From Diphasiastrum complanatum (lineage: Eukaryota; Streptophyta; Lycopodiopsida; Lycopodiales; Lycopodiaceae), in the NCBI GenBank assembly GCA_029204225.1, contig CM055102.1:6811820-6875819 (forward strand): a DNA stretch of 64,000 nt, read 5' to 3'. The notes beneath the pieces are model-generated. The model was not told the origin of the DNA and ran no database searches. It was given only the letters and a program-made list of their open reading frames with translations. Positions 11,271 to 22,934 of this stretch are shown one piece after another; the stretch's first letter is position 1, and each line of letters begins with the position of its first letter. Made by a program: the position numbers and the translations under genes.

Positions 11271-14141
11271 TGGTATCAGAGCAGGCATTTCAGTAATCTG
11301 CATTTTTACTGCAGATTATCAGTCTTGTTTCTATCAAGATGTTGAGCAACATACAATCTAGGCCAAATTTTGGTTTAGGATTGAATTCAAACTCTTCATC
11401 ATTCCAACTTGTGCAGAAACTATTCTGCAAATATTGTAAGCCAACAACAAGCACATAGTGCTACAGCCAGTCACTCAAATTACCAACAAGAAGAAGAAGA
11501 TGAAGCAGCTTTCATGACCAAAGTCGGAGAACAACATGATATCAATAATTGGTATCTAGACTCCGAAGCAACATGACATATGACTCACCATCAATTGGTT
11601 CAAAGACTACAAGTCGTTCACCCACTCTCGAGTTGTGCAACTTGGAGACAACTCATTGCATTCAATCAAAGGTGAAGGAACATTCAAAGTTGAATTCAAA
11701 AGAGGTGAAGTCAAGTTTTTGTCCAATGTTCTCCACATCCCAAATCTGACCAAGAATCTGCTCTCAGTTAGCAAAATCACCGACTCAGGTCGGAGGGTCG
11801 AATTCAATACAGAAGGCTGCACAATTGCTTGATCTTGTACACAGTGACATTTGTGGCCCGATGCAGACTGCTTCCACAAGGGGAGCTCTCTATTTCCTAA
11901 CCTTCATCGATGACTTCTCTCAAAGGACTACAACCTACTATATGAAGAACAACTCCGAAGCATTTAAATTCTTCATGCAGTTCAAGGCGCCTGCAAAAAA
12001 TCAGACCCAGAGGAAGATCAAGGCCCTACGCACAGATGGAGAGGGAGAGTACATCTCCACAGAATTCAAGGAGTTCTGCAAGGCCAACGGGATACTTCAA
12101 CAATACACAACCAGCTACTCACCTCAGTCCAATGGTGTAGCTGAGCGGAAGAACTGGACACTCATCAAAAGTGCCAAGAGTATGTTGGCCCATGGATCCA
12201 AAGGAAATCTGGACAGAAGCTATTATTGATGCTGCCTACTTACAGAATCAATCCATCACCAAAGCCTTGAATGGCAAGACACCTTACGAGGTGTGGACAG
12301 GATCAAAACCATCACTCAAACATATTCGAGTGCCTGGTTGCATCGCTTTTGCTCATATCCCTGAGGATCTAAGAAGAAAGCTAGATGACAAGAGCAGAAA
12401 AACGATTTTCATTGGCTATTCCCGAAATCACAAGGCATACAAGCTCTACAGTTTCGATACCGAGAAGGCATTCACCAGTAGAGATGTCATTTTTGTGGAA
12501 GACCAATTCATTGACCACAAAGGAAAAGCTGCTAATAATTTTGAGTCACGGATTGAACAACTAGTCAATTATGATCCAGAGAGTCAGTTGTAGAATCTCG
12601 ACGCTGACTCAGACGATGAGTCAGAACCTCAACAAGTCAACCCACATCAGCGGACCGAAGTTCAACCCAGAAGGTCGAACAGGTCCAGACAGCCTCTATC
12701 TAGATTTATGGATGATTCGGCCTGCTACTTCGTGCAGGAACCAAACACAGTTACTGAGGCAATTTCTACTCTTGATGTTGACCAGTGGAAAGCAATGATG
12801 GACACTGAATTCAACTCTCTTATGGAGAATCAAACATGGACACTCACTGAGCTGCCAAAGGACCGAAACCCAATTCCATGCAAATGGATATTCAAGGCGA
12901 AGTACGACGCTGAAGGAAGACTAAATCGTTACAAGGCCAGGCTAGTCGCCAAAGGCTTTTCCTAGATTCCAGATTTGGATTATTAAAAACCTTCAGCCTA
13001 GTAATCAAACATGCTTCGATCCGCCTACTCCTCTCCTTTGTAGCTGCAGCAGATCTCGAAGTTCATCAGATGGATGTCCAGACCGCTTTCCTCAATGGAA
13101 CCATCAAAGAGAAAATCTATATGACACAACCAAAGGGATACAAACTCAACGGCAAGCAACCACACCTTGTATGCAGAATTCACAAGGCACTCTATGGGCT
13201 GAAACTGTCACCCAAAGCTGGGTTCCAGAAAATCAATGCATTTCTGATAGAGAATGGTTTTATTTTAAACTCAGCAAACTCGAATGTTTACTTCAAATCT
13301 GTATCAGAATACTTCATCATCATCACTCTCTACATAGATAATACACTCTTATTCAGTAATAATCTGAATCTGATGAAGAATACAAATTGCATGCTGGCCC
13401 AGGAATACAAGATGACTGACATGGGTCCAGCCCACTATTGTCTTGGAATCCAAATTCAACGAGATCGACCCAGCAGACTGATTTTTATTAGTCAGCAATG
13501 ATATCTCAACAACGTGCTGGAAAAGTATGGAATGTCCAACTGCAAACCCAATCACTTTCCACTAGACCCTGGACTAAAACTATCAAATGAACGGTCTCTT
13601 CAAACTGAAGCAAAAAAGGAGGAGATGAAGTGCTACCCATTTCAATCCATCATCGGCTCACTTATGTACGCAATGATCTGCACGCGACTAGACCTTGCAT
13701 ATTTGGTCAGTACACAGCCAAATCCAGGCATAGCTCATTGGAAATCGCTAACAAAGGTCATGAAGTACATTCAAGCAACAACAACTCTCAACATCTACTA
13801 TGGAGGCAGCCAAACTGCCAATATCCTTGAAGCCTACACATATGCAAATTGGGCAGGAGATGTTGACACCAGATAATCAACTTTTGGATTTGTATTTTTA
13901 TACAACCAAGGCCCAATCGCATGGAACAGCCGGAAGCAGACCTCGGTTGCATTATCATTAACAGAATCCGAATACATAACTCTACAATTGCAACCAAAGA
14001 GGCGATCTAGCTTAGGCAATTGCTTGCAGACCTCAAACTTGCACAACCACTTCCTACAACAATCCATTGTGACAATCAAAGCACAATAGCGCTATCTCTC
14101 AACTTAGATCAAAATTTTTCAGGATTTACATTAAGGGGGAG
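11271..14141 (+). pseudogene. Copia A internal region (pol remnant: PR-INT-RT-RH)
   Basis: After the primer site almost all gag is missing. A damaged zinc knuckle (FCKYCK) near 11427 and a protease with an altered motif (WYLDSEAT for WYLDSGAT, near 11552) lead into VLHIPNLTKNLLSVSKI. Integrase follows (LVHSDICGPM, TFIDDFSQRTTTYY, LRTDGEGEY, SPQSNGVAERKN; 11825-12230), then GYSRNHKAYKLY, an RT start (WKAMMDTEFNSLMENQTW, CKWIFKAKYDAEGRLNRYKA), the RT core (MDVQTAFLNG, HKALYGLKLSPKA) and YIDN where YVDD is expected. RNase H remains end at CDNQSTIALS, just before the polypurine tract (AAGGGGGA, 14133-14140). Stops and frameshifts occur at 12228, 12592, 12963, about 13500 and 13874. The catalytic change at YIDN and the loss of gag mean it cannot act alone. 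Confidence 0.85.
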
Positions 14142-15006
14142 TGTTAGATTTCTTATGCTCAGTCTTAAAACAAATCGTTCAAGTAATGAGCAACCTGAAA
14201 AATCGAAGGCCGACAAAATATTTTTAGGCCTTCACATTTTTCTCCTTTGAGATTTTCTATGACTTAGAAATCGTTTTTTAGGAACCTTCGTCTTTTTCGC
14301 CTTTTTCACTCCTTAGCGAAAACTACGACACATTGGCCAAATGGCCAGAATACTCCAGAAATCATTTTTAAGGCACCTTCATCTTTTTTGCATTTTTCAC
14401 TACTTAGCGAAAAATGCGACACACTGGCCAAGCGGCCAAAATACCTTAGAAATCATTTTTAAGGCACCTTCGTCTTTTTCGCTCCTTAGCAAAAAATGCG
14501 ACACACTGGCCAAGTGGGCAGAATACCTTAGAAATAATTTTTAAGACACCTTTGTCTTTTTCGGCATTTTTGCTGACCGACTTCGCCAATGGATGAGTAA
14601 CCCTAAAAACAGCTAGACAAACAAATATCCCAAAGGCGGTTGATGGTTACCAAATTTTGTACATATGCAAAGACTGGCATAAATAGCCTTAAAGGCTTGT
14701 AAGATATTTTCTCTCTTGTAAATCTCTATATTAGTTGAAACAAGCTATGTAAGTGGTAATTTTTTGAAAATTTTCTTTTAAGCAGAGTTATTTGTAGCTA
14801 GCATTATCACGCTCAGCAAGTTGAAGTTATTACTTCAAGCCATTGTACTCACTGTTGATATTTTTTATCAGGGGGCAATTTTGTCTCACTATTGCGTCGT
14901 TCATTTGCGCAAACTGTATGAAATCTTCTACTTGAATATTTTTGCTACTAATTGTTGTGTTTCCGTTCCTACACGCCTACGCTGTGAGCAACCAAGCCTC
15001 CGCTGC
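14142..15006 (+). mobile_element. Copia element A, right (3') LTR, end truncated
   Basis: It begins TGTTAGATTTC directly after the polypurine tract and matches the left LTR closely, including the 91-bp internal repeats. The match stops at CCTCCGCTGC (15006), so the last 35 or so bp of the LTR are missing, as is the target duplication on this side. The next bases belong to copia C's gag region. The deletion therefore removed the LTR end together with C's leader. Confidence 0.85.
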
Positions 15007-15022
15007 ACACAAGAGTAGCAAG

Positions 15023-15648
15023 ATGGCGCAAACTACAAGATATGAAAATTCAAAATCAAAACACTCCTGAAAGGCGAAGGCATCTAGTTGGTGACCGAAC
15101 TCTCAGAGGTGCAGCCTCGAGAGGGAGACCCAGGGAGAACTGAATGGATCAGAAAGGATGAGTGTGCAATGACGATCATCATTTTGTCCATCAACGAAGA
15201 TCTACTCATGTAGATTGAAGACTGCGAAAGCAGCCATGCAGCATGGGAAAGATAAAAACAGAAGTACAAAGTGAGGACTACAGTGATGCATCTTCACAAT
15301 CAGCTGCAATCCATACGATGGGATGACAACCAATTAGACCAGCACGTTGAGAAGCTCACAATGATCTTCGCTCAACTCGCTACATCAGGACAGGAGCACC
15401 AGGTCCCAGCACCACAACAGCTGATGCACTTCATGAAGTCTCTACCTACGTCCTATCAGCCATTGAGAATGCTCATACCGAGTCTACCAGATATGACATT
15501 TGACAAAACAATCAGTCTTGTCATTGATGAGAGACTGATGAGAGACGAAGGAGAAGGAAGCAGTGATCAAGAGAAAGCTCTCTTTACAAAAGGAAAGAAG
15601 AAGAACAAGAACAAACCCAGATTCGACAAGACAAAGTCCTCGAATCAA
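15023..15648 (+). pseudogene. Copia C gag, N-terminal part (UBN2-type)
   Basis: An ATG at 15023 begins a gag-like start (MAQTTRYE). After a frame change comes EWIRKDECAMTIIIL, and then an open stretch with the gag core (QLDQHVEKLTMIFAQL, MHFMKSLPTSYQPL, FDKTISLVIDERL), ending in a basic Lys/Asn-rich tail. In-frame stops lie before 15271. It is broken at 15648 by gypsy B's LTR. Its missing continuation (zinc knuckle, protease and integrase start) is at 26822-25806 on the opposite strand, where the reading frame resumes in phase once one copy of the 5-bp target duplication is discounted. Gag would form the virus-like particle. Confidence 0.85.
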
Positions 15649-16382
15649 TGTAGTGGGTTTCTTTCCTTGACTAACCTCAATCCAAAATCTAATCAATCTA
15701 GCGTCAAAGAGATGAAGTTAGTTGTCACGCATATATTCGTTCCCATGAGAAAGATAGCATACTTCAAATTTTAGATCCAGATCTAACTCTAACATCCATT
15801 AACCCTAAGCATTAACACTACATCCGCTAACACTAGATCCACAACAAAGATAACTTACTCTTTCTCTCTCTCCCTTTCTCTCTCATAAAAAGTATAATAA
15901 CATGCAATCTCAATAACAATCAGATCCAACAATTAGCAAAACACAAATAAAGCATGAGAGATGGAGGAAAAGTGATAGAGAGCAAAGACATTCATCAATC
16001 CATTTTACAAGAGAACCAATCTGCTTTATTGAAATGAGGAAATGAACATGTGTAGAAGCTCGAGTTGGTTCCTTTTTATAGTAGAGAGGAGGACCCTGGC
16101 CTTTGAATCCTATTGGTCCATTTTTGCCTCCCTAATTATTCAAACTTAAAAAAGAGTGGGAACCTTTTAAATTGGAGGGAAACCCAACTTTATTCACTAA
16201 CTTGACATTTAGGCCCTGTAACATTAAAAGTCCCACAAAAAAGGCCTAAAGTCCTTTTATTGATTGTAACTAATTAAATAACTATGTGATCATCGGGTTG
16301 GACTTACACACGCAGGGTGCCAAATCCCTCTCACTTATTAACTAGGGTTAGGATTTTCTTGGGATCCGCAAACCCTCCAACA
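15649..16382 (-). mobile_element. Gypsy element B, 3' LTR (minus orientation)
   Basis: On the minus strand the LTR starts TGTTGGAGGGTTTG at 16382 and ends AACCCACTACA at 15649. It is the reverse complement of the LTR at 26823-27489 apart from scattered differences and small indels. The polypurine tract GGTGGGGGATAT (16394-16383) abuts its start, so the internal region lies to the right and this is the 3' LTR. The base pairs just left of it (ATCAA, 15644-15648) are one copy of the target duplication. Confidence 0.92.
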
Positions 16383-16400
16383 ATATCCCCCACCAAAACT
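16383..16400 (-). other. Polypurine tract of gypsy B
   Basis: On the minus strand TTTTGGTGGGGGATAT runs straight into the LTR start TGTTGGAG. Such a tract primes plus-strand DNA synthesis in LTR elements. It fixes both the polarity of the element and the identity of the LTR at 15649 as the 3' one. Confidence 0.8.
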
Positions 16401-16526
16401 GGTGGCGGTCCCATGACACCTACGAGATGCAGTTATTGAGAACTTTTACTGGCTTCGCGACAAATCTTTATCAAATGGTACTGCACCTTCTCCATAAAGT
16501 CGAGTTGGGCAGTATTAAAATCCAAA

Positions 16527-18661
16527 TTATGTGGCCAAAAACAACGATGGGCTTCTGAAATTCACTTTGAGGTCGTCCAAGATGTGAAGTGAGATTCCCA
16601 AGAGCCTCCCACCCTGGTCCATGCATGAATCCAGTCTTGTATCCATTGGTGCATCTTCTTGGCGCATAGGGGAGAATTGCAGCATGACCGAAACTAGGAT
16701 TTGTGGTCCGGCTTCCAACACCTGAGCGACTACTTTTTCGGAGGCACCGATAGCTACTTTAGCCTTTGCCAACTCAGTTGAAGCTGCTCCTTTAAACCTG
16801 TCAAAGTGGCCTTGGAATCCCTGAAGGGCCACTTAGTGAGTTTCCACTTTCTTGAACAAATATGCGATCTCCGTCAGGGTTATCGGATGATCTGGTATTT
16901 GCGTTTGAAGATACGCATCACGCTCAAGGGTGGTCGCATCCAATTCACCTTGGAGACGTGTGTGATCCTGCTCTATCATCTGTAGTTGACCTTGTAGCAG
17001 CTGCAGTTGTTGCTTTGCATCCTGCATGACCTTGTCCACCTGAACTTGTGCGGTTGTCAGGGCATTATGCAGGGAGCTGACGTATCCTTCGAGACGATCA
17101 GCCTGTTGTTGTGTCGTCTTCTTTTTAGCTTCAAATTTTTTTTCGTGCTGCTTGTCAATCTTCAACTAGCTGAATAATCTTTTGGCTGATAAGAGTATTT
17201 TCGGATCCCATGTCTGAAATTCTCTACGCCATTTTTTTTTTCTTATCTAGTATAGACTGGATCACTTGCGCAAGGCTTGAGACCAAACCGAGAGCATCAC
17301 CAGAATCTACTATCGTGGAGACTTGGTTGGCGTGAAACAGGTGTCGGTAATTCTTCTTCTTCAAAAACATCTTCCTCTTCAAAGCCCTTAGGCACTGTGA
17401 CGTCAAACTGCTTCGGTGATTTCACAGCTTGCTCGACCCGAAGTGTGGCTGGGGCGTCTTCAGCTCAAAGTTGCTGAGGTAGCTGGCATGAATCTTCAAC
17501 ACCGACAATAGTATCATGCATTTGTTTGAATTCTCTTCCAAGGGATTGGAGTTCAAAGGGCGTAGGGCTTTGGGGCATTTCAAAAATTTCGGAGGCTCCA
17601 AGGGGGTCGGAATCATCGAACATATCCATAAAGTACTGTGTGTTTGGTGAAACAGCTTTGGTGTGCAGGGGTGAGGCGGCCCGGGCAGCTGTGATGGGAA
17701 TGGTAGTCTTAATAGTCATAGACTGTCCTTGAGTGGAAGCAGAGGCGAGGGAAGCATCAGAGGTGGGTGGAATAGGAAGTTCAGTGCGAGTAGCAATAGG
17801 GGGTGGAAGCACAACTGACGATGTATGCCTAGTACGACGTCATGACACGCAAGGCGAGTCAAGAATGACGATCTCGTTGCATGGACGACGTCGACTATGT
17901 GAACTGGAGGCTTGGTGGGATGACTCAGCCAGTACTTCTTCATAAACCGAAAGTACATAATCCAGGTGAACGCCATGGATTTTGTTTTCAAGGTGGGAGG
18001 CTGCTAGAAGAGACAACAAGGAGCCAGCAACAAATTGTTGCTTAGTATTACTCTTAATAATTTGTTTGAGCTCACCAGAAAAAGGCTTGAACCAATTATA
18101 TGGTTTGAGAGGGGCCTTGGCTATCTTGGCATAGGACTCGACTATCCTATGTAGGACCTGAGAAGTGATGCGGTCTTTTTTGAGGTTGCCAACCATCAGA
18201 AAGTTATTCAGAAGCTGGGCAGCAGCGTGTATGGCAGGCTTAGTGATGGCATCAAGGAGGTAGCTGTCATTGGTCCAATGCACATCATTTGTTGGGTCGA
18301 TGTAAGGCTTAATAGCTTGTTTGGACTGTTTATGATTGGGTGAGGCTTGGGTACTAGATGCTATGCCTATGACAGCAAGGGCGGCCTCAATCACGCGCAC
18401 CTTGTGTGTGGCTCCTTGGAAGGTGAAGTAAAACTTGGATTTCTCTTCCTTCCACTTACTGAAGGCAAGAGTGATGAAATCCATATTGATTCTCCCTAAA
18501 AAGGCTCTCTCATGAATACCCATTGCAGTAAGCAGAGGCTTTGCAAGGGTCATCCACTAAGTGACCGTGCTTGTGCTAGGAAGTATCATGATATCCATAG
18601 CAGATGGGACATCACGATGGATAGTATAACGGGGTGACTGGGATGTATTTGTGGAAGACAT
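16527..18661 (-). pseudogene. Gypsy B extra ORF between integrase and 3' LTR, function unknown
   Basis: A coding region of roughly 700 codons lies downstream of integrase on the element's sense strand. It starts at the ATG at 18661 (MSSTNTSQSPRYTI). Its first half stays in one frame through two in-frame stops (at about 18557 and 17837), and it shifts frame near 17460 and again around 17200. Visible parts are a core with HERAFLGRINMDFITLAFSK, a helical region ending SLLSLLAASHLEN, a Ser/Thr/Pro-rich linker, a basic KRKMFLKKKN stretch and a C-terminal coiled coil (17165-16833, rich in Gln/Leu heptads). Extra ORFs in this position are known from Tat/Athila-lineage gypsy elements, where their role is unsettled. 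I cannot assign a domain and see no obvious membrane segment. Confidence 0.65.
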
Positions 18662-19583
18662 GATGATCAGAAACGGAAAGTAGGATGTGCGAATGTATAT
18701 CTGGAAACAGTTCAAAAAGTTTGGAAGGCTTTCGTCATTGGAAAAATTGGCAAGAGCTTTGCTAGCACAAGTGAGAAATGAATCGAATTCAACCAACTTA
18801 TAGGTGAATTTGGAGGGTCCATTACACTGAATACTAGTTTGGCTGATCAGTTCTGAACAAAAATTTGCAAGCATGTACAATACTATGAAAATAGGCCATA
18901 AAAATCTTGGCGAAGGTTTCTAAGGATCTGAACATATCCGGCGAACGTTTTCCAGGGTTGGTGAAGGATGAACCTTCGCCCAAGAGGGTCCTTTGCCCAA
19001 CTACTATCATAAATGTATTTTTTCAAGATCTAATGCTATGGCCAACCTAATTTTGAAATTTTAAGACCATCTAGCATGTCAGCGAAGGTTCATAATGAGA
19101 GTAAGGTGTCGGCGAAGATTCCCAAAATGGAATATTACTGAACATTTGCCTGACTCAAAGAATAGATTTTTACTAGAAAAGAACCTTCGCCCAAATCAAT
19201 TTAGATAAATCTGAAGTGGATGTATAATCTGGAGGCTCAGCGAAGGTTTCTAATACTATATAGGCAACATCTGACCGAAACAGTATTTTTACAAGTCATT
19301 TTTCATAAAAACTAATGTCCTTCCTTTTTCCCATGCTGATGACTTTTCTGACTTTTGCTCATCAGTCTTTTCTCAGTTTTTTTTTCTAATAACTTTTTCA
19401 AACAAAAATTGAACAATTAAATATTGAAAACAAAAAATTGAAAAACAAATAAAATTAAAAATCATTGAGATCATGTTTGCTAAACTAGCGGAGTAGGCTG
19501 CCAAAACTTGCATAATCAGCTGCCATTCACTGGAGTATCAAATCATTTTCCGTCTAAGTGCTCAAGAATTATTGCGCCATAGT
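18662..19583 (-). other. Gypsy B spacer with repeated GCGAAGGTT/AACCTTCGC motifs
   Basis: No coding sequence is seen between the integrase end and the extra ORF. The stretch from about 18908 to 19245 holds at least six GGCGAAGGTTT- or GAACCTTCGCCC-like words in both orientations. The same words recur in the element's leader (27830-28480). The function is unknown, and the shared words support these two stretches belonging to one element. Confidence 0.55.
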
Positions 19584-20561
19584 TCAGGATTTCCTATACT
19601 TTATACGGATCTCACCGGTAAACTTCAATTTTCTCTTGATCAGCTTGGTTTTGTACATCAGTGCAAGATCTCCTGCTTTCAGATCTTTTTTGTGCAATCG
19701 ACGATCGTGCCATGCCTTGCAATAGGCTTTCTCTGCTGCTAACGCGTGAACTACCATCAATCGGGTTTCACATAATGTATCGAGCCTGAGATCCTTGCGC
19801 AGCAGGATGAATAGGATCAACATAATCCAGTCCCCATTTTTCAAACCGTTGTGCTCGCTAGCAAATATCACATGTCTGATTATAAGTATCTGTGTCCTTA
19901 TGAAGCGTAGGCCACCAACAACCTGATTGCAAACGTTTGCGAACAATAATATATGTAGAGAAGTGTCCTCTGCCCATGCCATCATGTGAAAACATGATTA
20001 AATATGAGATTTCATGCGATAAAACACATCTACATAGAATATTGTCTGATCCACGACGATACAATGGTCCTGCAATCAATTGATAAGGTTGAGTCTTATG
20101 AATCAATTGTCTCTTCTGTACTTTTGTCAAAGAGTCATTCGGTTGTCCTAGCGTCAGGTACTCAACAATATCCGCTACCCACTCAGGTACTGCTTTGACA
20201 CAGAACAATGCAGCATCTGGTAATTTATCATCCACTTCAGTATTAACTGGTGCAGATTCGATTTGCAAAACGTGATCGACTAGATAATGTTGCTTGCCCT
20301 TTCGAACCACAATTCGAAAGTCAAATTTAGTCAATAATAGTAACCATCTTGCAATACGTCTAGTATTGCATGTCTTGTTTACAAAAGCAACGGCTGGTGA
20401 TCCATATAAAATGCAAAGTGCGTTTCTATGAGATACTGACAAAATTTTTGAACAAAAAAAATCATGGCTAACGCTTCACATTCTGTTGTTGAATTAATTC
20501 TTCTCCAGATTTGTAAGTTGTCTGGTTGCAAATCGTATAGGATAGTCCTTCTTGTAATCAC
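19584..20561 (-). pseudogene. Gypsy B RNase H end and integrase remnants
   Basis: The RNase H end (TECEALAMIFFVQKFCQYL, then DHQPLL, a frame break, and CNTRRIARWLLLLTKFDF) is followed by the integrase zinc-binding region (HDGMGRGHF...CWWPTLHKDTDTYNQTCDIC). A short FEKWGLDYV-like stretch starts the core, but most of the D,D-35-E core is deleted. The integrase C-terminal part resumes as KAWHDRRLHKKDLKAGDLAL and ends at 19584. Frame changes occur near 20400 and 19880. A functional integrase is not encoded. Confidence 0.8.
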
Positions 20562-20620
20562 CTGGTTGCGTCAAAACTGATCCAATGGCATATTTCGAGG
20601 TATTCGTGTGAACATAAAAT

Positions 20621-21692
20621 TCAATCATCCAATCTAGAGAACGTAGTATTGTTGCTGAAGTTACTGCTTTTTTTTAATTTTTGAAAGGCTTCTAACGCCT
20701 CTACTATCCAAATAGGAACAATAGTCAGTTTGTATATAGGTCGTGCTAAATCCGCAAAGAAGATAATAAAAATTTGATAGTAGTTCGCATGACCCATAAA
20801 TACATAAACTCCATGAATCGTTGTTGGCAGTGGCAATTCCACAATAATCTTGATTTTAGAATAATATCTGGCAATACCATGTCTCGATATCACATGCCCC
20901 AGCACAACTCCGTGGGAAACCCATATCTGGTATTTTTCTGGATTTAGAGAAATTTGATATTTGCGACATCTTTCAAATACTTTCTCCAATTGATCCAGGT
21001 GGTCTGTATCTGTACTATGGACTCCTAGGTCATCCAAGTAAATTTCAAGGAATTTCTGTAGATAGTTTTTAAAAGCAAATTGCATTACTCTTTGGAACGA
21101 ACTTGGTGTATTATAGAGTCCAAACGACATTACTTTGTTAGCATAGGTGCCCCATTCTATTGCAAAAGCGGTTTTGTGGCGATCGGCAGGTGCAATCTTA
21201 ACCGGGTTGTAACCACCTAATCCATTCAGGAAAATATATGCTTCCGCTCCAGCAAGGCGATCCACAATGCTTTCAGTATAAGGTAACGGGAAGTGATCCT
21301 TCCGTGTCACTTTGTTCAAAGCCCTTGAGATTCACACAAATTCTCAATTTCCCATTCTTCTTAGGAACAATGACAATCAGTGAGATCCATTCGGTATGCT
21401 CAATCTCATAAATGAAATCAGCGTCAAGCAATCTCTGAAGTTCTTTCTTTATCAGGTCCGCAACATTAGGATTACAACGATAGAACTTTGTAACCTTTGG
21501 AACTGCATCAGGTACTAAAGGTATGGTATGTTTAAAAACTGACGTTGGAATATCCTTCAGATCTTGATAAGTCCATGCAAAACAATCTTGACACTTAAGA
21601 AGTACCTTCCGGAGTGCTTGATATTGTTCAAGATTAAGTTGTGATCCAACTTGTACAATATTTTCTGGCTCTCCTGGTTCGGCAAGATTCAT
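20621..21692 (-). pseudogene. Gypsy B reverse transcriptase
   Basis: Two overlapping frames, shifted near 21300, encode a Ty3/gypsy RT. In order they give WISLIVIVPKKNGKLRICVN, DHFPLPYTESIVDRLAGAEA, FLNGLGGYNPVKIAPADRHK, TAFAIEWGTYANKVMSFGL, SFQRVMQFAFKNYLQKFLE, YLDDLGVHS and LGHVISRHGI. The catalytic YLDD is intact, but the first motif reads FLNG where FLDG is usual, so one metal-binding Asp is lost. The sequence resembles Tat/Athila-lineage RTs, which fits the tRNA-Asp-like primer site and the extra ORF. With the frameshift, no active polymerase is expected. Confidence 0.88.
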
Positions 21693-21695
21693 TGG

Positions 21696-22355
21696 CTATG
21701 TCCTAGCTGGGCCATCGTAAACATCTTTCGAGTCTGGCACGTGTTCTTCGGATTCACGATGTGCTTTTGGTAACATGATAACCACATCGTCCAGTGTATA
21801 ACGTTTAAAATGTTCGAGCATATCATGTTGGACTACATCTGCTTGTTCTTTTTCGAAAGAACTTGTCTTGGATCTTCGCTTAGTCTTCTTAGCAGGAATT
21901 GATCGTGGCGGTGATGACTTCCGAGAAGATAAACTCTTCTTCGAAGGTGAAGACTTCCTAGATGATGATGTCTTTCTAGAACTCTGACTTGTAGAATCAT
22001 CCTCGACTTTTCCTTTACCTTTATCCAATAAGGGTGGCACATCCTCTAAATCAATCTTTTGAGGAGAATTTTCCCATTTCAGGACCGTATTATAATGTTG
22101 GTTGGCTTGTTTCTTCGTCATTGACCATGTGATCCTGTCTTCCTTCAATATAACTGCTTTGGGCAGTTTAATTGTTGGTTCATCAGAAACATTACGCACT
22201 CCAAATCTGGTCGGATCCATATGATTTAGAATTTGCTCATCAGTAAGTTCGACATTATCATCATAAGTCAAGGCATGACTCACAAGTACGAGGTCATCTT
22301 CAATCGGATCTGGTATAGGTTCTGTTGATATCCAAGCTACATTCAGCACATTCAC
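21696..22355 (-). pseudogene. Gypsy B linker upstream of RT (protease not seen)
   Basis: An open frame of 219 residues precedes RT on the minus strand. It holds acidic stretches (PIPDPIEDDLVLVSHALTYD), MDPTRFGVRN and a Ser/Lys/Arg-rich segment with repeated SSRKSSP. It sits where the gag-pol linker and protease normally lie, but no DSG or DTG protease triad is visible. Sequence recognisable as element B ends at about 22370. The missing protease segment would fall exactly at the inversion breakpoint between this fragment and gag at 28739-29936. Confidence 0.6.
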
Positions 22356-22370
22356 GTGTGAAAATCAGAT

Positions 22371-22934
22371 ATTTTTAGTCCCTTTGTTCTCCTTGCTAAT
22401 AGATCCAAAGATAGCAGTGTTATAGCTTAATGGAAAGCTTATGATCTGTACTCTCCATAGAATTTGAAACCAAATCAATTTGATGTGTCTATCAAGAGTT
22501 ATAAGCTCTTAAAGAGGATAGGAATAGGTCCAAAATCCGAGTGACAGCATTTTGATTTGATTCAATCTTGCTTTGTCCTGAATCCATTGTTTTGAGCATC
22601 CTACAAAAGAAACTGAAGATCAAGACTGAGTTTGAAGTAATGAACACCTTTTGAGCCTTCTGAGAGTCAATTGTATTTTCTTTTGAAGCATTCAACACGT
22701 GCCAAAAGTAGGATTCAAACTAGCCAAAGTGTCTCAATCCACTTTATGTGTCTGATCTAGATAACTTGTTTTGTGGAATATTTGAGAGTCATCTCAAGTA
22801 CAATTGCAAGTGTTTCACATAGGAAGGTAGTACGTCCTTGAAAATACCTTTAGTAAAAGAGAGCAGCAACTTTAAGTCTAATTGGAACAAGCTCAAACAT
22901 ATCTCAGTCCAATAACTAAGAAGTCTTCATTAAA
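22371..22934 (+). other. Leader-like DNA of copia D, no LTR or primer site found
   Basis: No gene is visible between the gypsy B breakpoint and the copia D gag start at 22935. I found neither a TGGTATCAGAGC-type primer site nor an LTR end. The stretch is presumably the untranslated leader of copia D, with the LTR lost. Confidence 0.45.
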
